A stretch of 64,000 nt of DNA. Origin: DATLGB01 sp963740765 (lineage in GTDB: Bacteria > Actinomycetota > Thermoleophilia > Solirubrobacterales > Solirubrobacteraceae). The stretch is from NCBI GenBank assembly GCA_963740765.1, contig CAVUFN010000010.1, positions 1-64,000 of the forward strand. The letters run 5' to 3'. Both the position numbers and the translations under genes were made by a program. This document shows, piece by piece, positions 28,935-38,099 of this stretch (the first letter of the stretch is position 1; every line of letters starts with the position of its first letter). Under the pieces are notes generated by a model, which did no database searches, was not told the origin of the DNA, and was given only the letters and a program-made list of their open reading frames with translations.

Positions 28935-29888
28935 CTATCGACGGTCGAGCGGGGAGGCAGCCGGTCTGGCCAGGCGAGCCTGGATGCCTCGGTGCGAACG
29001 CAGGCCAATCGAGTGAAGCTGCATCCACCGTCGGTATCCAGCACGTGCACCGGGCCGAGCCGTCAGCGCGCGGAGACCGTCGGCGGCCACGTTGATCGCA
29101 GCCGTTGTTCGGGTTCTCAGCGGCCCACGTCTGCGCAGCATCCAGTCGTAGCTCGCGGCCATCCAGCGCTCCGTGCGAGCCTCACCCCACACGGGTCCCG
29201 TGGACGATGACTCGCAATGATGGACACGACTGTCAGGTACGTACCGAGTCGGCCACCCGGCCTGCTGCAGACGCCAGCCGAGGTCTACGTCCTCGGCGTA
29301 CAGCCACTGCTCCGGATCGAAGCCCCCGGCGGCATGCCAGGCCTGGCGGCGAACGAGTAGGAAAGCGCCCACGGCCCACGGGATCCTGCGAGGTCGGTCC
29401 ATGTCCCAGAAGTCCTCCAGACAGTTGTCGTCTCCCCAAACGCGGTCGCGGCTCTGGCGGCGCAGGTGGAAGTGCAGAGTCAGACCGGGCGACCAGAACG
29501 GATGTGCAGAGTGCTGCGTCGAGCCGTCAGGCCGGACGAGGCGGGGTGCCAGTGCCCCGGCCTGAGGATCTGCCTCGCCTGCCATGAGCAACGCGTCAAG
29601 GGCGCCTTCGGTCACAGCCGTGTCGGCATTGGCGATCGCCAGCCAGTCCCAGTCCAGAGAGCGCTCGGCAACCAAGTTGATCGCCCTACCGAAACCGAGG
29701 TTGTCCTCACGCGCCTCGAGCCGCACCTCGGGGTAGCGGGCGCGGACCAGGTCTGCACTGCCGTCGGTCGACGCGTTGTCCACCACCCATGTCTCGAGCC
29801 GCGGGTCACCCGATAGGGCTTGGAGGCAGTCGGCTAGGAGGTCTCGTGTGTTGTGGGAAACGACTGCGACCGTGATCTTCGGGGCCAT
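28935..29888 (-). CDS. GT2 rhamnosyltransferase-like glycosyltransferase
   Basis: This intact 317-residue protein starts MAPKITVAVVSHNTRDLLAD. TWVVDNASTDGSADLVRARY and NLGFGRAINLVAERS, with AIANADTAV as the metal site and GGFDPEQWLYAEDVDLGWR, are the marks of WbbL/rhamnosyltransferase-type GT2 proteins. The ATG at 29888 overlaps the ATG of the divergent gene in the four bases CATG, so neither gene has its own upstream leader unless one starts further in. Confidence 0.85.
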   Translation of the reverse strand: MAPKITVAVVSHNTRDLLADCLQALSGDPRLETWVVDNASTDGSADLVRARYPEVRLEAREDNLGFGRAINLVAERSLDWDWLAIANADTAVTEGALDALLMAGEADPQAGALAPRLVRPDGSTQHSAHPFWSPGLTLHFHLRRQSRDRVWGDDNCLEDFWDMDRPRRIPWAVGAFLLVRRQAWHAAGGFDPEQWLYAEDVDLGWRLQQAGWPTRYVPDSRVHHCESSSTGPVWGEARTERWMAASYDWMLRRRGPLRTRTTAAINVAADGLRALTARPGARAGYRRWMQLHSIGLRSHRGIQARLARPAASPLDRR

Positions 29889-30831
29889 GACCGCACAGGT
29901 TCTAGGAGACTTCGCGGAAGTGGACGTCACGGTGATCATCCCTGCGCGCGATGCGGCAGCAACACTGCCCTCCACGCTGGCGGCGATCGCGGGGCAGGAA
30001 GGCGAGTTCACCTACGAGGTGATTGTGGTCGACGACGGCTCACGGGACGGCACGCGGGCAGTTGTGGAGCAGGCGCCTGGGTCGGTCCAATTGCTGCGCA
30101 CCTCAGGGCAGGGGCCAGCCGCAGCGCGCAACCGCGGCGCGAGGGCAGGCCGTGGGCGGCTACTGGCATTCACCGACGCAGACTGCACGCCAGCGCCAGG
30201 CTGGCTCGCGGCGGGTATCGCCGCCGCGCGAACGGCCCAACTCGTGCAAGGTCGAGTTGAGCCGCCGCCTGGTGTTCGGGCCGGTCCGTTCGACCGCCAC
30301 ATCACCGTGCTCGCCGAATATGGCCTCTACGAGACAGCCAACCTGTTCATACATCGCGCGTTGTTCGAGCGTCTTGGTGGCTTCGAGTCGATCCTCAGGC
30401 CACGCGGCGGAAAGGAGCTCGGTGAGGACGTCTGGTTGGGCTGGCGTGCCCGTCGCGCAGGTGCGAGTACCGCATTCGCTGCCGATGCGCTCGTTCACCA
30501 CGTCGTCTTCCCCCGAGTTCGCCGCGAATACGTGGCAGAACGTTGGCGGCTCCGATTCTTTCCCGAGTTGGTCCGGCGAATCCCGGAACTGCGGGACGCG
30601 TTCCTGTACCGCGGTGTCTTCCTTAACGCACGATCGGCGAAGTTCGATCTGGCTGTGGCTGGCGTCGCCACCGCGGTGCTTACGCGGCGGGCGGCACCGA
30701 TGCTCCTGGTCATTCCGTACTTGCGGGTTGCTCCCCACGGTGGGGCGGGTGCGGCGGGCGTGGCTGCGGACGCGGTGTCGGCGGCGGCGCTGACGCTCGG
30801 GTCCGTGCGCAGCCGCACCATCTTGCTGTGA
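29887..30831 (+). CDS. GT2-type glycosyltransferase
   Basis: This intact 314-residue protein has DVTVIIPARDAAATLPSTLA, VIVVDDGSRDGT, the metal site FTDADCTPAPGW and GGFESILRPRGGKELGEDVW. A hydrophobic tail (LAVAGVATAVLTRR) suggests membrane association. If the start is the ATG at 29887 it overlaps the divergent gene's start; a GTG at 29920 (VDVTVIIPARD) is an alternative that would leave room for a promoter. It is paralogous to the GT2 genes at 12152 and 33253. Confidence 0.84.
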   Translation: MTAQVLGDFAEVDVTVIIPARDAAATLPSTLAAIAGQEGEFTYEVIVVDDGSRDGTRAVVEQAPGSVQLLRTSGQGPAAARNRGARAGRGRLLAFTDADCTPAPGWLAAGIAAARTAQLVQGRVEPPPGVRAGPFDRHITVLAEYGLYETANLFIHRALFERLGGFESILRPRGGKELGEDVWLGWRARRAGASTAFAADALVHHVVFPRVRREYVAERWRLRFFPELVRRIPELRDAFLYRGVFLNARSAKFDLAVAGVATAVLTRRAAPMLLVIPYLRVAPHGGAGAAGVAADAVSAAALTLGSVRSRTILL

Positions 30832-30897
30832 CTTGGCCGTATCCGCTGTGCGTTGGGCGATTGCTACGTTCCGCGCGCTGATGCTCGGGAGGAAGCG

Positions 30898-31065
30898 ATG
30901 AGCGTGCGGGGCTCACGGATCGACGGCGTCGGCGAGAGACTGACCCTGGGCGATCCGCTCCGCGGCGTCAGCGTGATCGGAGTCGTGTCCTACCCCGCGA
31001 TGCAAGGGATGGTGCCACCGCGGCAGCGCTGCAACCAGGATCGGTTCGTTAGGTGCCCGCGCTGA
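30898..31065 (+). pseudogene. 5' remnant of an acyltransferase-3 gene
   Basis: A good Shine-Dalgarno (GGGAGGA, 30887-30893) and an ATG open a 55-codon frame. Residues 16-35 contain LGDPLRGVSVIGVVSYP, which matches the start of acyltransferase-3 proteins (compare AGDPLRGLAALAVVVFHL at the 19-kb gene). The rest of the protein is absent, and the conserved His is Pro. The frame then runs into the next gene's start. This is a truncated relic whose initiation signals survive. Confidence 0.5.
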
Positions 31066-32366
31066 AGGCAGCTTTGGCGAGTCGTGCCGTCAGCGAGCGG
31101 CGCCTCCTGATCGGCGCGCTGCTGCTTGGCGCCGCGATCAGAATCGGATACGTCCTCGCCAGTCGGCACGTGCAACTCGGTGGAGACGAGCCCTACTACG
31201 ACCAAGCGGCGATCCTTCAACATCAGGGGAAGTGGTTCTGGGGCAACGCGCCCTACGGAACTCCTCACGAGACCCTGCAAAAAGCCCCGATCTACCCGCT
31301 GTGGGTGGGCACGCTGTACACGCTTCTCGGCGAGGACCCGGATCGAGTTCGCCTCGTCCAGGCGATCGTCTCGGTTCTGACGATCGGGCTCGGGTGGCTG
31401 CTTGGGCGCCGACTTCTCGGCCCGCGCGCCGGCATCGCGGCAGCCTTCGTGCTCGCCGTGTACCCGAACGCTTGGCAATTCGATGTGCGCCTGTTCCCCG
31501 AGGCTGTGGCCACGCCGCTCACCGTGGCGTTACTGCTGGTCGTCCTGACCTGCTGCGCGACGCCTCGGATGGCCGCGCTCGCCGGCGCGCTGCTCGGCCT
31601 CAATCTCCTCGTGCGGCCATCCGCTGTGTTGTTCGTCGTGACCCTGGGAGTGACTTGGTGGTCCATTGAGGGCTTGCGCCGGGGCGTCGTCCTCGTACTC
31701 GCTGCATCCGCGGTGGCTGTCGTCGTCATCGCGCCGTGGGCCATTCGCAACCATGTCGTCGAACCGGACCACTTCGTCCCAATCTCGACCCAAGACCAAG
31801 CGGCGTACGGTTCGTTCAACGACGACGCGGCTCACGACTCCGCGCTCCCTTACAAGTGGCGGCCCCGGCCTTCCCGCGACAGCGACTTGTTCGCATCACG
31901 CCCACCGCTCAGCGACGGCGAGCTGCACGACGAACTGCTTGCACGAGTTCGGTCATACGTCAGAGACCACCCAGACAGCGTCCCGAAGGCGTTCTTCTGG
32001 AACGGCGTTGTGCGGTTATGGGATCTCCGGCCTCCGTCGCAGGTCACCGATGACGCCACCTTCGGTCACCGGAGCCGTACGCTCAGCGCGATTGGGCTCG
32101 CGATCTACTGGCCGCTGTTGCTTCTTGCCTCGATCGGGCTGGTTCGACTCTGGCGCGGGGGTCGGAAGGCGCTCGTGCTCGGGGTAGCGGCAACCGCATT
32201 GGCGGCGTCCGTGGCCTACACAAGCGACGCCGGCACGCGCTATCGCGCGCCGTTCGAGCCGATTATTGTGGTGCTTGCAATGGGCGCGTTTTTCGCAGTG
32301 CCCGTCCAAGCCGGAGGTAACGGCCGTCCCAGCCATTTCTCGAGCTCGTCGACGGAATCTCTGTAG
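31053..32366 (+). CDS. PMT/ArnT-like membrane glycosyltransferase (GT39/GT83 type)
   Basis: This 437-residue integral membrane protein has about ten membrane helices. The first extracytoplasmic loop carries the acidic motif LGGDEPYYDQAA, typical of ArnT/PMT_2 lipid-linked-sugar transferases. Later hydrophobic segments include AIVSVLTIGLGWLLG and LLLLASIGLVRLW. It would move a sugar from a polyprenyl phosphate on the outer membrane face. The GTG at 31053 is the likely start. Its last 127 bp overlap the convergent sulfotransferase. Confidence 0.82.
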   Translation: MPALKAALASRAVSERRLLIGALLLGAAIRIGYVLASRHVQLGGDEPYYDQAAILQHQGKWFWGNAPYGTPHETLQKAPIYPLWVGTLYTLLGEDPDRVRLVQAIVSVLTIGLGWLLGRRLLGPRAGIAAAFVLAVYPNAWQFDVRLFPEAVATPLTVALLLVVLTCCATPRMAALAGALLGLNLLVRPSAVLFVVTLGVTWWSIEGLRRGVVLVLAASAVAVVVIAPWAIRNHVVEPDHFVPISTQDQAAYGSFNDDAAHDSALPYKWRPRPSRDSDLFASRPPLSDGELHDELLARVRSYVRDHPDSVPKAFFWNGVVRLWDLRPPSQVTDDATFGHRSRTLSAIGLAIYWPLLLLASIGLVRLWRGGRKALVLGVAATALAASVAYTSDAGTRYRAPFEPIIVVLAMGAFFAVPVQAGGNGRPSHFSSSSTESL

Positions 32367-33211
32367 AACGCCGACAGCTGCTCCCGCGCGGCGACCGGCA
32401 TGCGCGGTACCTCGCGGACGCGCGCAGCCATCACGCGCAACGCCAGATACTCGGCGACGTGCTGCGGCATGTGGTCGAACACACGGTGCCGAACCATCCA
32501 CTTCCACAGCCAGGCGGGTCGCCACTGGTGATAGGGGTTGCGCTTCTCTCCGAGGATGGCCGGTCGGATTGTGTCGTCGATGCCGAGGAAGCGGCAGACC
32601 GCGGCGAACTCCCTTGCCGGATCCTCGCGAAGCTCCTCCAGGAACACGATGTGGATTTGGTCGCGGCCCAGCGCAGCGGTGAGTCTCTGCAACTGGAAGT
32701 CGTAGCGCCCGCGTGCGAGGTAGCCAAAGTACGGACTGCCGGTTTCGGGGCCCTCTCTCTCCGCCACCCCGCCCGATCGGAACTCGGCCTCGATCGCCTT
32801 CTCGAACGACCGAGTTTCAAGGGCCTTGTCCTCGTGCCAGTGCAGGTAGTGCGAGTAGGCCCGGGCGCCCGGCTCCCGCAAGCAGACGATCGCGCGCACG
32901 TCCGGAAGCGTCGACGCGATCCGCTTGACCGCCGCCTCCGAGAACATGTAATCAGGTGTCGCCTCCCCGACAGCTGGGGTGAGGCCAGCTTCAGAAAAGT
33001 GCTGTTCGTACCAAGGCAGACCCTGAACCCAAGCTGATTCGCGTCCGAAGAACGCGACCTCCTTGACCTCTGGAACGAACACCTGAGGGTGGGCGGCGAG
33101 GTACGCGTGCAGCGAGGTGGTGCCGCACTTCGCGGCACCCACAATGAGGAAGTTCGGCAAGCGTGCGGGCATGAGCCAACGCGGCCGACCGTACCTGAGA
33201 CGCCGCGCCAC
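32240..33211 (-). CDS. PAPS-dependent sulfotransferase
   Basis: This 323-residue protein has the phosphosulfate loop FLIVGAAKCGTTSLHAYLAA (Lys28) and a 3'-phosphate segment IVCLREPGARAYSHYLHWHE, with HIVFLEELREDPAREFAAVC, as in heparan-type sulfotransferases. It lacks no expected motif. A GTG at 33211 is used; the ATG at 33172 is an alternative that still keeps the loop. The C-terminal 40 or so residues are encoded antisense to the end of the membrane glycosyltransferase. Confidence 0.85.
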   Translation of the reverse strand: MARRLRYGRPRWLMPARLPNFLIVGAAKCGTTSLHAYLAAHPQVFVPEVKEVAFFGRESAWVQGLPWYEQHFSEAGLTPAVGEATPDYMFSEAAVKRIASTLPDVRAIVCLREPGARAYSHYLHWHEDKALETRSFEKAIEAEFRSGGVAEREGPETGSPYFGYLARGRYDFQLQRLTAALGRDQIHIVFLEELREDPAREFAAVCRFLGIDDTIRPAILGEKRNPYHQWRPAWLWKWMVRHRVFDHMPQHVAEYLALRVMAARVREVPRMPVAAREQLSAFYRDSVDELEKWLGRPLPPAWTGTAKNAPIASTTIIGSNGAR

Positions 33212-33252
33212 CCGCCAGGGTGACAGGCGGGACGGGTCCTAGCCTCGGTCAC

Positions 33253-34217
33253 GTGTCAGGGGAGGGTCCGGCGGCCGCGGTAGTCATCGCGACTCACAAC
33301 CGTGCCGCGCGGCTCGCGGCGTTGTTGCGCGCGCTGCGGTCGACAGGACCCCGCGCTGTCCTTCGAGGTGATCGTCGTCGACGACGGCTCCGTCTGACGA
33401 CACGCGGCAGGTACTGACCGAGGAGGCCGAGCGCGGCGAGCTGGATCTGCGGTTCGTCCGGCGGGAGATCGCGGGGGGACCGTCCGTGGCGCGCAACGCC
33501 GGCTGGCGAGCGGCGCGCGCCCCTCTGGTCGCCTTCACCGACGACGACTGCATCGTCAGCTCCTCATGGGTGAGGGAGCTTCTCGATGCCTGGGAGGGCC
33601 GATCCGATCGCCTGGTCCAGGGGCCGGTGCGGCCCGACCCCGCCGAGGCGCATCGTTCCGGACCGTTCTCGCGATCGTTGCGTGTCGCGGCGCTGGGGCC
33701 CTACTTCCAGACGGCCAACGTCGCGTATCCGCGCGAGCTGCTCGAGCGAGCGGGCGGCTTTGACGAAGCCGTCTTCGCGACCAGCGCCGAGGACGCCGAC
33801 CTCGCCCACCGCTGCTTCGCGCTGGGCGCCCATGCCGTGTTCGCGCCCGCGGCGCTCGTCGAACACGCGGTGCACGACCTGGGGGCGGTGGGGAAGTTGC
33901 GGGTGGCCTGGCGGTGGCACGAGTCGGCGGCGCTGTTCGTCCGCCATCCGGCGATGAAGGAGCACCTCACCTATCGCATCTTCTGGAAGGGGACGCACTG
34001 GCTCCTGGCGCGGGCCATGGTCGGCTTCCTCGTGCCGAAACGGTGGCGCGCGCTGCGCTTCTGGTGCTTTGCCCCGATGGCTCCGGCGTACCTGGAGCGG
34101 GCCCGCACCGAGGGTGAGGGGAGGCTGTGGTCGGCGCCGTACTTCTTCGTGCACGATCTCGTCGAGATGGCCGCGATCGTGCGTGGTGCCATCCGGCACC
34201 GTACGTGGCTGCTGTGA
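33253..34217 (+). CDS. GT2-type glycosyltransferase, two frameshifts
   Basis: It starts at a GTG, VSGEGPAAAVVIATHNRAAR. Two one-base insertions, near 33344 and 33391, break the segment corresponding to EVIVVDDGSSDDT. The rest is clean: metal site FTDDDCIVSSSWV, GGFDEAVFATSAEDADLAHR and a hydrophobic C-terminal part. Removing the two bases gives a normal GT2 of about 320 residues. The TGA overlaps the ATG of the next gene by 1 base. Confidence 0.8.
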
Positions 34218-34939
34218 TGGCTAGCTTCAGCCGGATGGTGCCGCGAGAAGCTGTGGACCCGCGGGCGGTTGACGAGATGCGCGATCGCTGGCGCGCGTTC
34301 GCACGCGAGGACGCGATGTTCTACGTGGCCACTGACCGAACCGACTGGGCGGTGGACGACTTCTACACGACGGCGCACGCGTTCGTGATGGACGTTCTGC
34401 ACTGGGCGGGCCCCGACCTGAGGCGAGAGCGGATGGCCGAGATTGGCTGTGGGGCAGGGCGCATGCTCATCCATCTCGCTCCCGAGTTCGAGCGGGTCCA
34501 CGGTCTGGACATCGCGCCGGAGATGTTGGCGGCCGCACGCGAGCGGGGCATGCCCGACAACGTCGAGCTCCATGTCGTCACCGGGAAGGATCTCGCCCCG
34601 CTCCCCGACGCCTCCCAAGACTTCGTGTTCTGCACACAGGTGTTCCAGCACATCCCCGACCGGGACGTACTCGCTGCGTACATCGCGGAGACGGCGCGCG
34701 TGCTGCGTCCAGGTGGACGCGCGATGCTGCACTTCGACACGCGCCCGATGACGCTTGCGCGGCGCCTCGTGTTGTCGTTGCCCGACCGGCTGCTGCCTCG
34801 CTCCCGACGTCGGTACATCCGCCGCTATTCCGTCCCCGCAGCCTGGCCCGCCAAGACAGCGGCGAACATCGGCCTGCGGCTCATGGCTGAGCGCGAGCCG
34901 GGAAGCTCATGGCATCTGCACCTGCTCGAACGGACCTGA
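34217..34939 (+). CDS. class I SAM-dependent methyltransferase
   Basis: This intact 240-residue enzyme starts at the ATG that overlaps the previous stop. Motif I is MAEIGCGAGRMLIHLAPEFE, motif II is GLDIAPEMLAAARERG, and later VFQHIPDRD and ARVLRPGGRAMLHFDT are seen. It is a paralogue of the methyltransferase at 21840. It probably methylates a glycan sugar. It lies between a GT2 and a polymerase on the same strand. Confidence 0.83.
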   Translation: MASFSRMVPREAVDPRAVDEMRDRWRAFAREDAMFYVATDRTDWAVDDFYTTAHAFVMDVLHWAGPDLRRERMAEIGCGAGRMLIHLAPEFERVHGLDIAPEMLAAARERGMPDNVELHVVTGKDLAPLPDASQDFVFCTQVFQHIPDRDVLAAYIAETARVLRPGGRAMLHFDTRPMTLARRLVLSLPDRLLPRSRRRYIRRYSVPAAWPAKTAANIGLRLMAEREPGSSWHLHLLERT

Positions 34940-34962
34940 AAAGCGAGTACCGTTTCCCGTCG

Positions 34963-36565
34963 ATGCGTTCGATCGCCTCGACGGCGCGGCGGGCCTGGCG
35001 GGGACCGGTCGACCTCCTGGCCTTGGGGGGAGCCGCCGCGTATCTCGCGCTGTTGGCGAGCATCATCGCCGGTGGGCCGACGCCGCCGGGCGCGCTGCTG
35101 ATCCTGCCACTGCCGCTCCTGGTGCCGGCGCTGGTCATCCTGGCCGACGTCAGACTGCCACCACTGGCCGGTTGGGCGGCCGCCATCGCCGGCATCGCCC
35201 TCGCCGCCTACCTCGGGGCACTGATCGTCCCGCGCTACCCGCTGTTGATCCTCGGCCTGCCTGCCGTGATCGCCGTCGGGATGCTGGCCGCGCGCCGTCC
35301 GACGGTCGTGTTGTTCGGCTGCCTGATCGCGTCGGGGACCTTCGGTTCGCTCGACGCCCTCGCCTCGGTCCCCGCCGCCAAGGTGACCGACCTGCTGCTG
35401 CTCGGCCTCTGGGGGGCGGTCGGGTGGAACTGGGCCTTCAACCGCTCGGAACGGCTGCCGATCGTCCCGAGCCTCGTCGCACTCGGGCTCTTCATCGCGC
35501 TGAGCGCCGTCGAGATCCTGGCGGCCGACAACCTCCAGGCCGCCGTTCAGGCGTTCCGCGGGCAGTTCTGGTACCTCGCCGTCGTAGTGCTGATCGCGCT
35601 GGCTCCCTGGACGCTCGCGACGCGCCAGCGGATGCTCAGGTCGGCGGTCGTAGCCGGGCTGGTCGTCGGTGGCTATGCCACGCTGCGCTGGCAGATCGGC
35701 CCGGCCGGCGCGGAGCAGGAGCTCGGGGCCACCAGTGGGAACAACTTCGTCGACGGTGAACTCGGGGTGATCGGCTCGTTCGCGACGCGCAAGGAGCTGG
35801 CCTTCTGGACGGCGATCCTGATCCCGTTCCTCTTCGGGCTCGGCCTGGCCTGGCGAGGCCGCTGGCGCATGGTGGCGCTGGCGGGCGCGGCGGCGTGCGT
35901 CGTCGCCATGCTGGCCTCCGACGTGCGGGCGGGGATCGCGGCGGCGGGCCCCGGCGTGCTGCTCGTGGTCGGTGCTCTACCTGCTCGCGCAGGGGTACCG
36001 CGGGCGCCGCGGGCCGACGGCCTGTTCGTCGTCCTCGGCGCCGCTGCGATCGCGGTCGGGGCGTTCTCCGTCACGCTCGGTGGCAAGGAGGACGTCCAGG
36101 ACCGCTACGGCAACATCCTCGCTCCGAACCGCGATGCGTCCTATCAGGCGCGCATCGTCAAGTGGCGGCAGGCACTCGACGACATCGACACGGCACCGTT
36201 CGGCCACGGTCTCGGTAGCGCGGGCCGCGCGCAGAAGCGGTACGGGACCGCCTCGACGGTCGTCAATGTCGACGTCGACAACTCGTATCTGACCGTCGCC
36301 TACCAGCAGGGCTTCGTCGCGGTGCTCATCCTGGCCGGCATCTTCCTGATGCTGCTCCTGAGCCTGGTGCGCGCGGCGGTGTTCACGACGGACTCGAGCG
36401 TGGCGGCGCCGGCGCTGGCGGGCGCAGGAACCCTGGCCTCGATGCTGATCATCTTCTACGTCGGCGAGTACATCGAAGGGCTCCCGGTGCTCGCCGGTTG
36501 GATCCTGGTCGGCCTTGGCATGGCGCACTGTCACGCGCGAGAAGACACAGGAGGGCGGGACATGA
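34963..36565 (+). CDS. O-antigen ligase/polymerase-like membrane protein
   Basis: This protein of about 530 residues has around ten membrane helices. A large extracytoplasmic loop (NNFVDGELGVIGSFATRKEL onward) precedes a second loop with ASYQARIVKWRQALDDIDTA, and GHGLGSAG lies near the WaaL/Wzy pattern. It would polymerise repeat units. In the sequence as given the frame runs on into the glycoside hydrolase, but a TGA in the +1 frame at 36563-36565 would give a normal ATGA overlap. Bases 35971-36013 read better one frame over (VLYLLAQGYRGRRG), implying two compensating indels. A longer start at 34909 exists. Confidence 0.78.
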
Positions 36566-38093
36566 GATATGTCGGGGCGGGCCTAGTCCTGGCTATGGCG
36601 ATCGCGGGTGCCGCGCCGGCGACGGCCGCTCCGCTTCTCAAGACGAAGGTGGACACTTCCAGGCCCGGCCCGCGGTTGCCGAAGTCCTTTGTGGGACTCT
36701 CGCAGGAGTACGAACAGATCGAGGCGTTCAGCGGGATCCCGCCCGGAGGGGCCAACGCCTCTGTGGCGGCATTGGTGGGGCGCCTCGGGAAGCTGATCGA
36801 TGATCCCGTTGTCCTGCGCGTCGGGGGTGGATCCACGGACGGGACCTGGGTCAACCCGGGGGTGCCCAAGCCGCCCGACGGCATCTACTTCAACGTCTTT
36901 CCCCGCACGCTCGCCGGCTTGTCAACGTTCGCCGAGGCAGCCGACGTGAAGCTGATCATGGGGCTCAACCTCGGGCTTGACGATCCGGCACTGCTGCTGG
37001 ACGAGGCGCGGGCCTTCGTCGCGGGACTCCCGGCATCGCGGTTGATCGGGCTGGAGGTCGGCAACGAGCCCAACGGGTATCCGGTGCGTCCGCTCTACGA
37101 GCGCGAGGATGGCAAGACGGTCTTCACGCGCCCGAAGGGATACGGGCCTAGGGCTTACGCGAAGGAACTGGGCGCCTTCCTCCCGGAGCTCGATCGACGT
37201 ACCGGGTCGGTTCCGCTGCTTGGCCCCTCGATCGACCTGGACGGGCGGTGGGTGGCTGCGCTACCGCGGCTGCTGCGCGGCAAGGGGAAGCGTCTCGACG
37301 ACGTCACGGTGCACTCATACCTGCTCAGCGCCTGCACGAAGCAGCGCCGCGATCCGCGCTATCCAAGCGTCCGGAACCTGGCTTCCCAGTCCGCGTTCAA
37401 ACGTCAGTTCGTCGAGATGCTCCCCGTGCGGGCCGCCGCTCGTCGCGCGCACCGCACGGTCCGGCTCTCGGAGAGCAACTCCGTCGCGTGCGGGGTCGCG
37501 ACCGGGTCAGCAACACCGGAGCGGCCGGACTCTGGACGCTCGATTTCCTGTACGGATCCTGGCTGACCGGTCTGGCCGGAGTCAACTTGCACGCCGCCTC
37601 TGGTCTCTACCGCCCGCTCGGTGCGGTGCGACAACCCGACGGCACGTTCGTCGCCCAGGCGGGCCCGGGCTACTACGGAATGCTGGCCTTCGCCGAGTCG
37701 GCGGCCGGTCGCCCGCGACTGCTGCGCCAGCCTCCGTTCGGCGCGAAGACCCGCAGAGGGGCCAACGTGCACGCTTGGGCCACGCTCGACGAGCGTCGCA
37801 AGATCGTCCGCGTCATGGTCGTCAACAAGGACAGTCGCGCCTCGGGTCCGGCACTGATCCGGATCCCGCGCGCCCGCGGTGCAGGCACGGTCGAGCGGCT
37901 CACGACCCGCGGGCTGAGCGCCCGTTCCGGCTTCACGTGGGCGGGCCAGACCTACGGCGACACCACCACGGGCATCCCGACCGGCGAGCGCTCGTCGGAG
38001 CGGGTGCGGCGCCGGTCGCGCGGCAGCTACCGCTTCAAGGTCGGACCCGCCAGCGCCGCGCTCCTGACGGTGCGTGTCGCGGGAACGCGCTGA
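36562..38093 (+). CDS. GH79/heparanase-like secreted glycoside hydrolase, one frameshift
   Basis: A strong Shine-Dalgarno (AGGAGGG, 36549-36555) lies 6 nt before the ATG. A signal peptide (RYVGAGLVLAMAIAGAAPAT) follows. The catalytic domain has VVLRVGGGSTDGTWV, acid/base Glu169 in LEVGNEPNGYP and nucleophile Glu304 in RLSESNSVACG, the GH79 arrangement. A one-base loss in the G run at 37492-37495 shifts the frame; the rest (NTGAAGLWTLDFLYGSWLTG and a C-terminal beta domain) continues to 38093. GH79 enzymes cut glucuronic-acid-containing chains such as heparan. It may trim or release the surface glycan. Confidence 0.78.
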
Positions 38094-38099
38094 CCTGGG

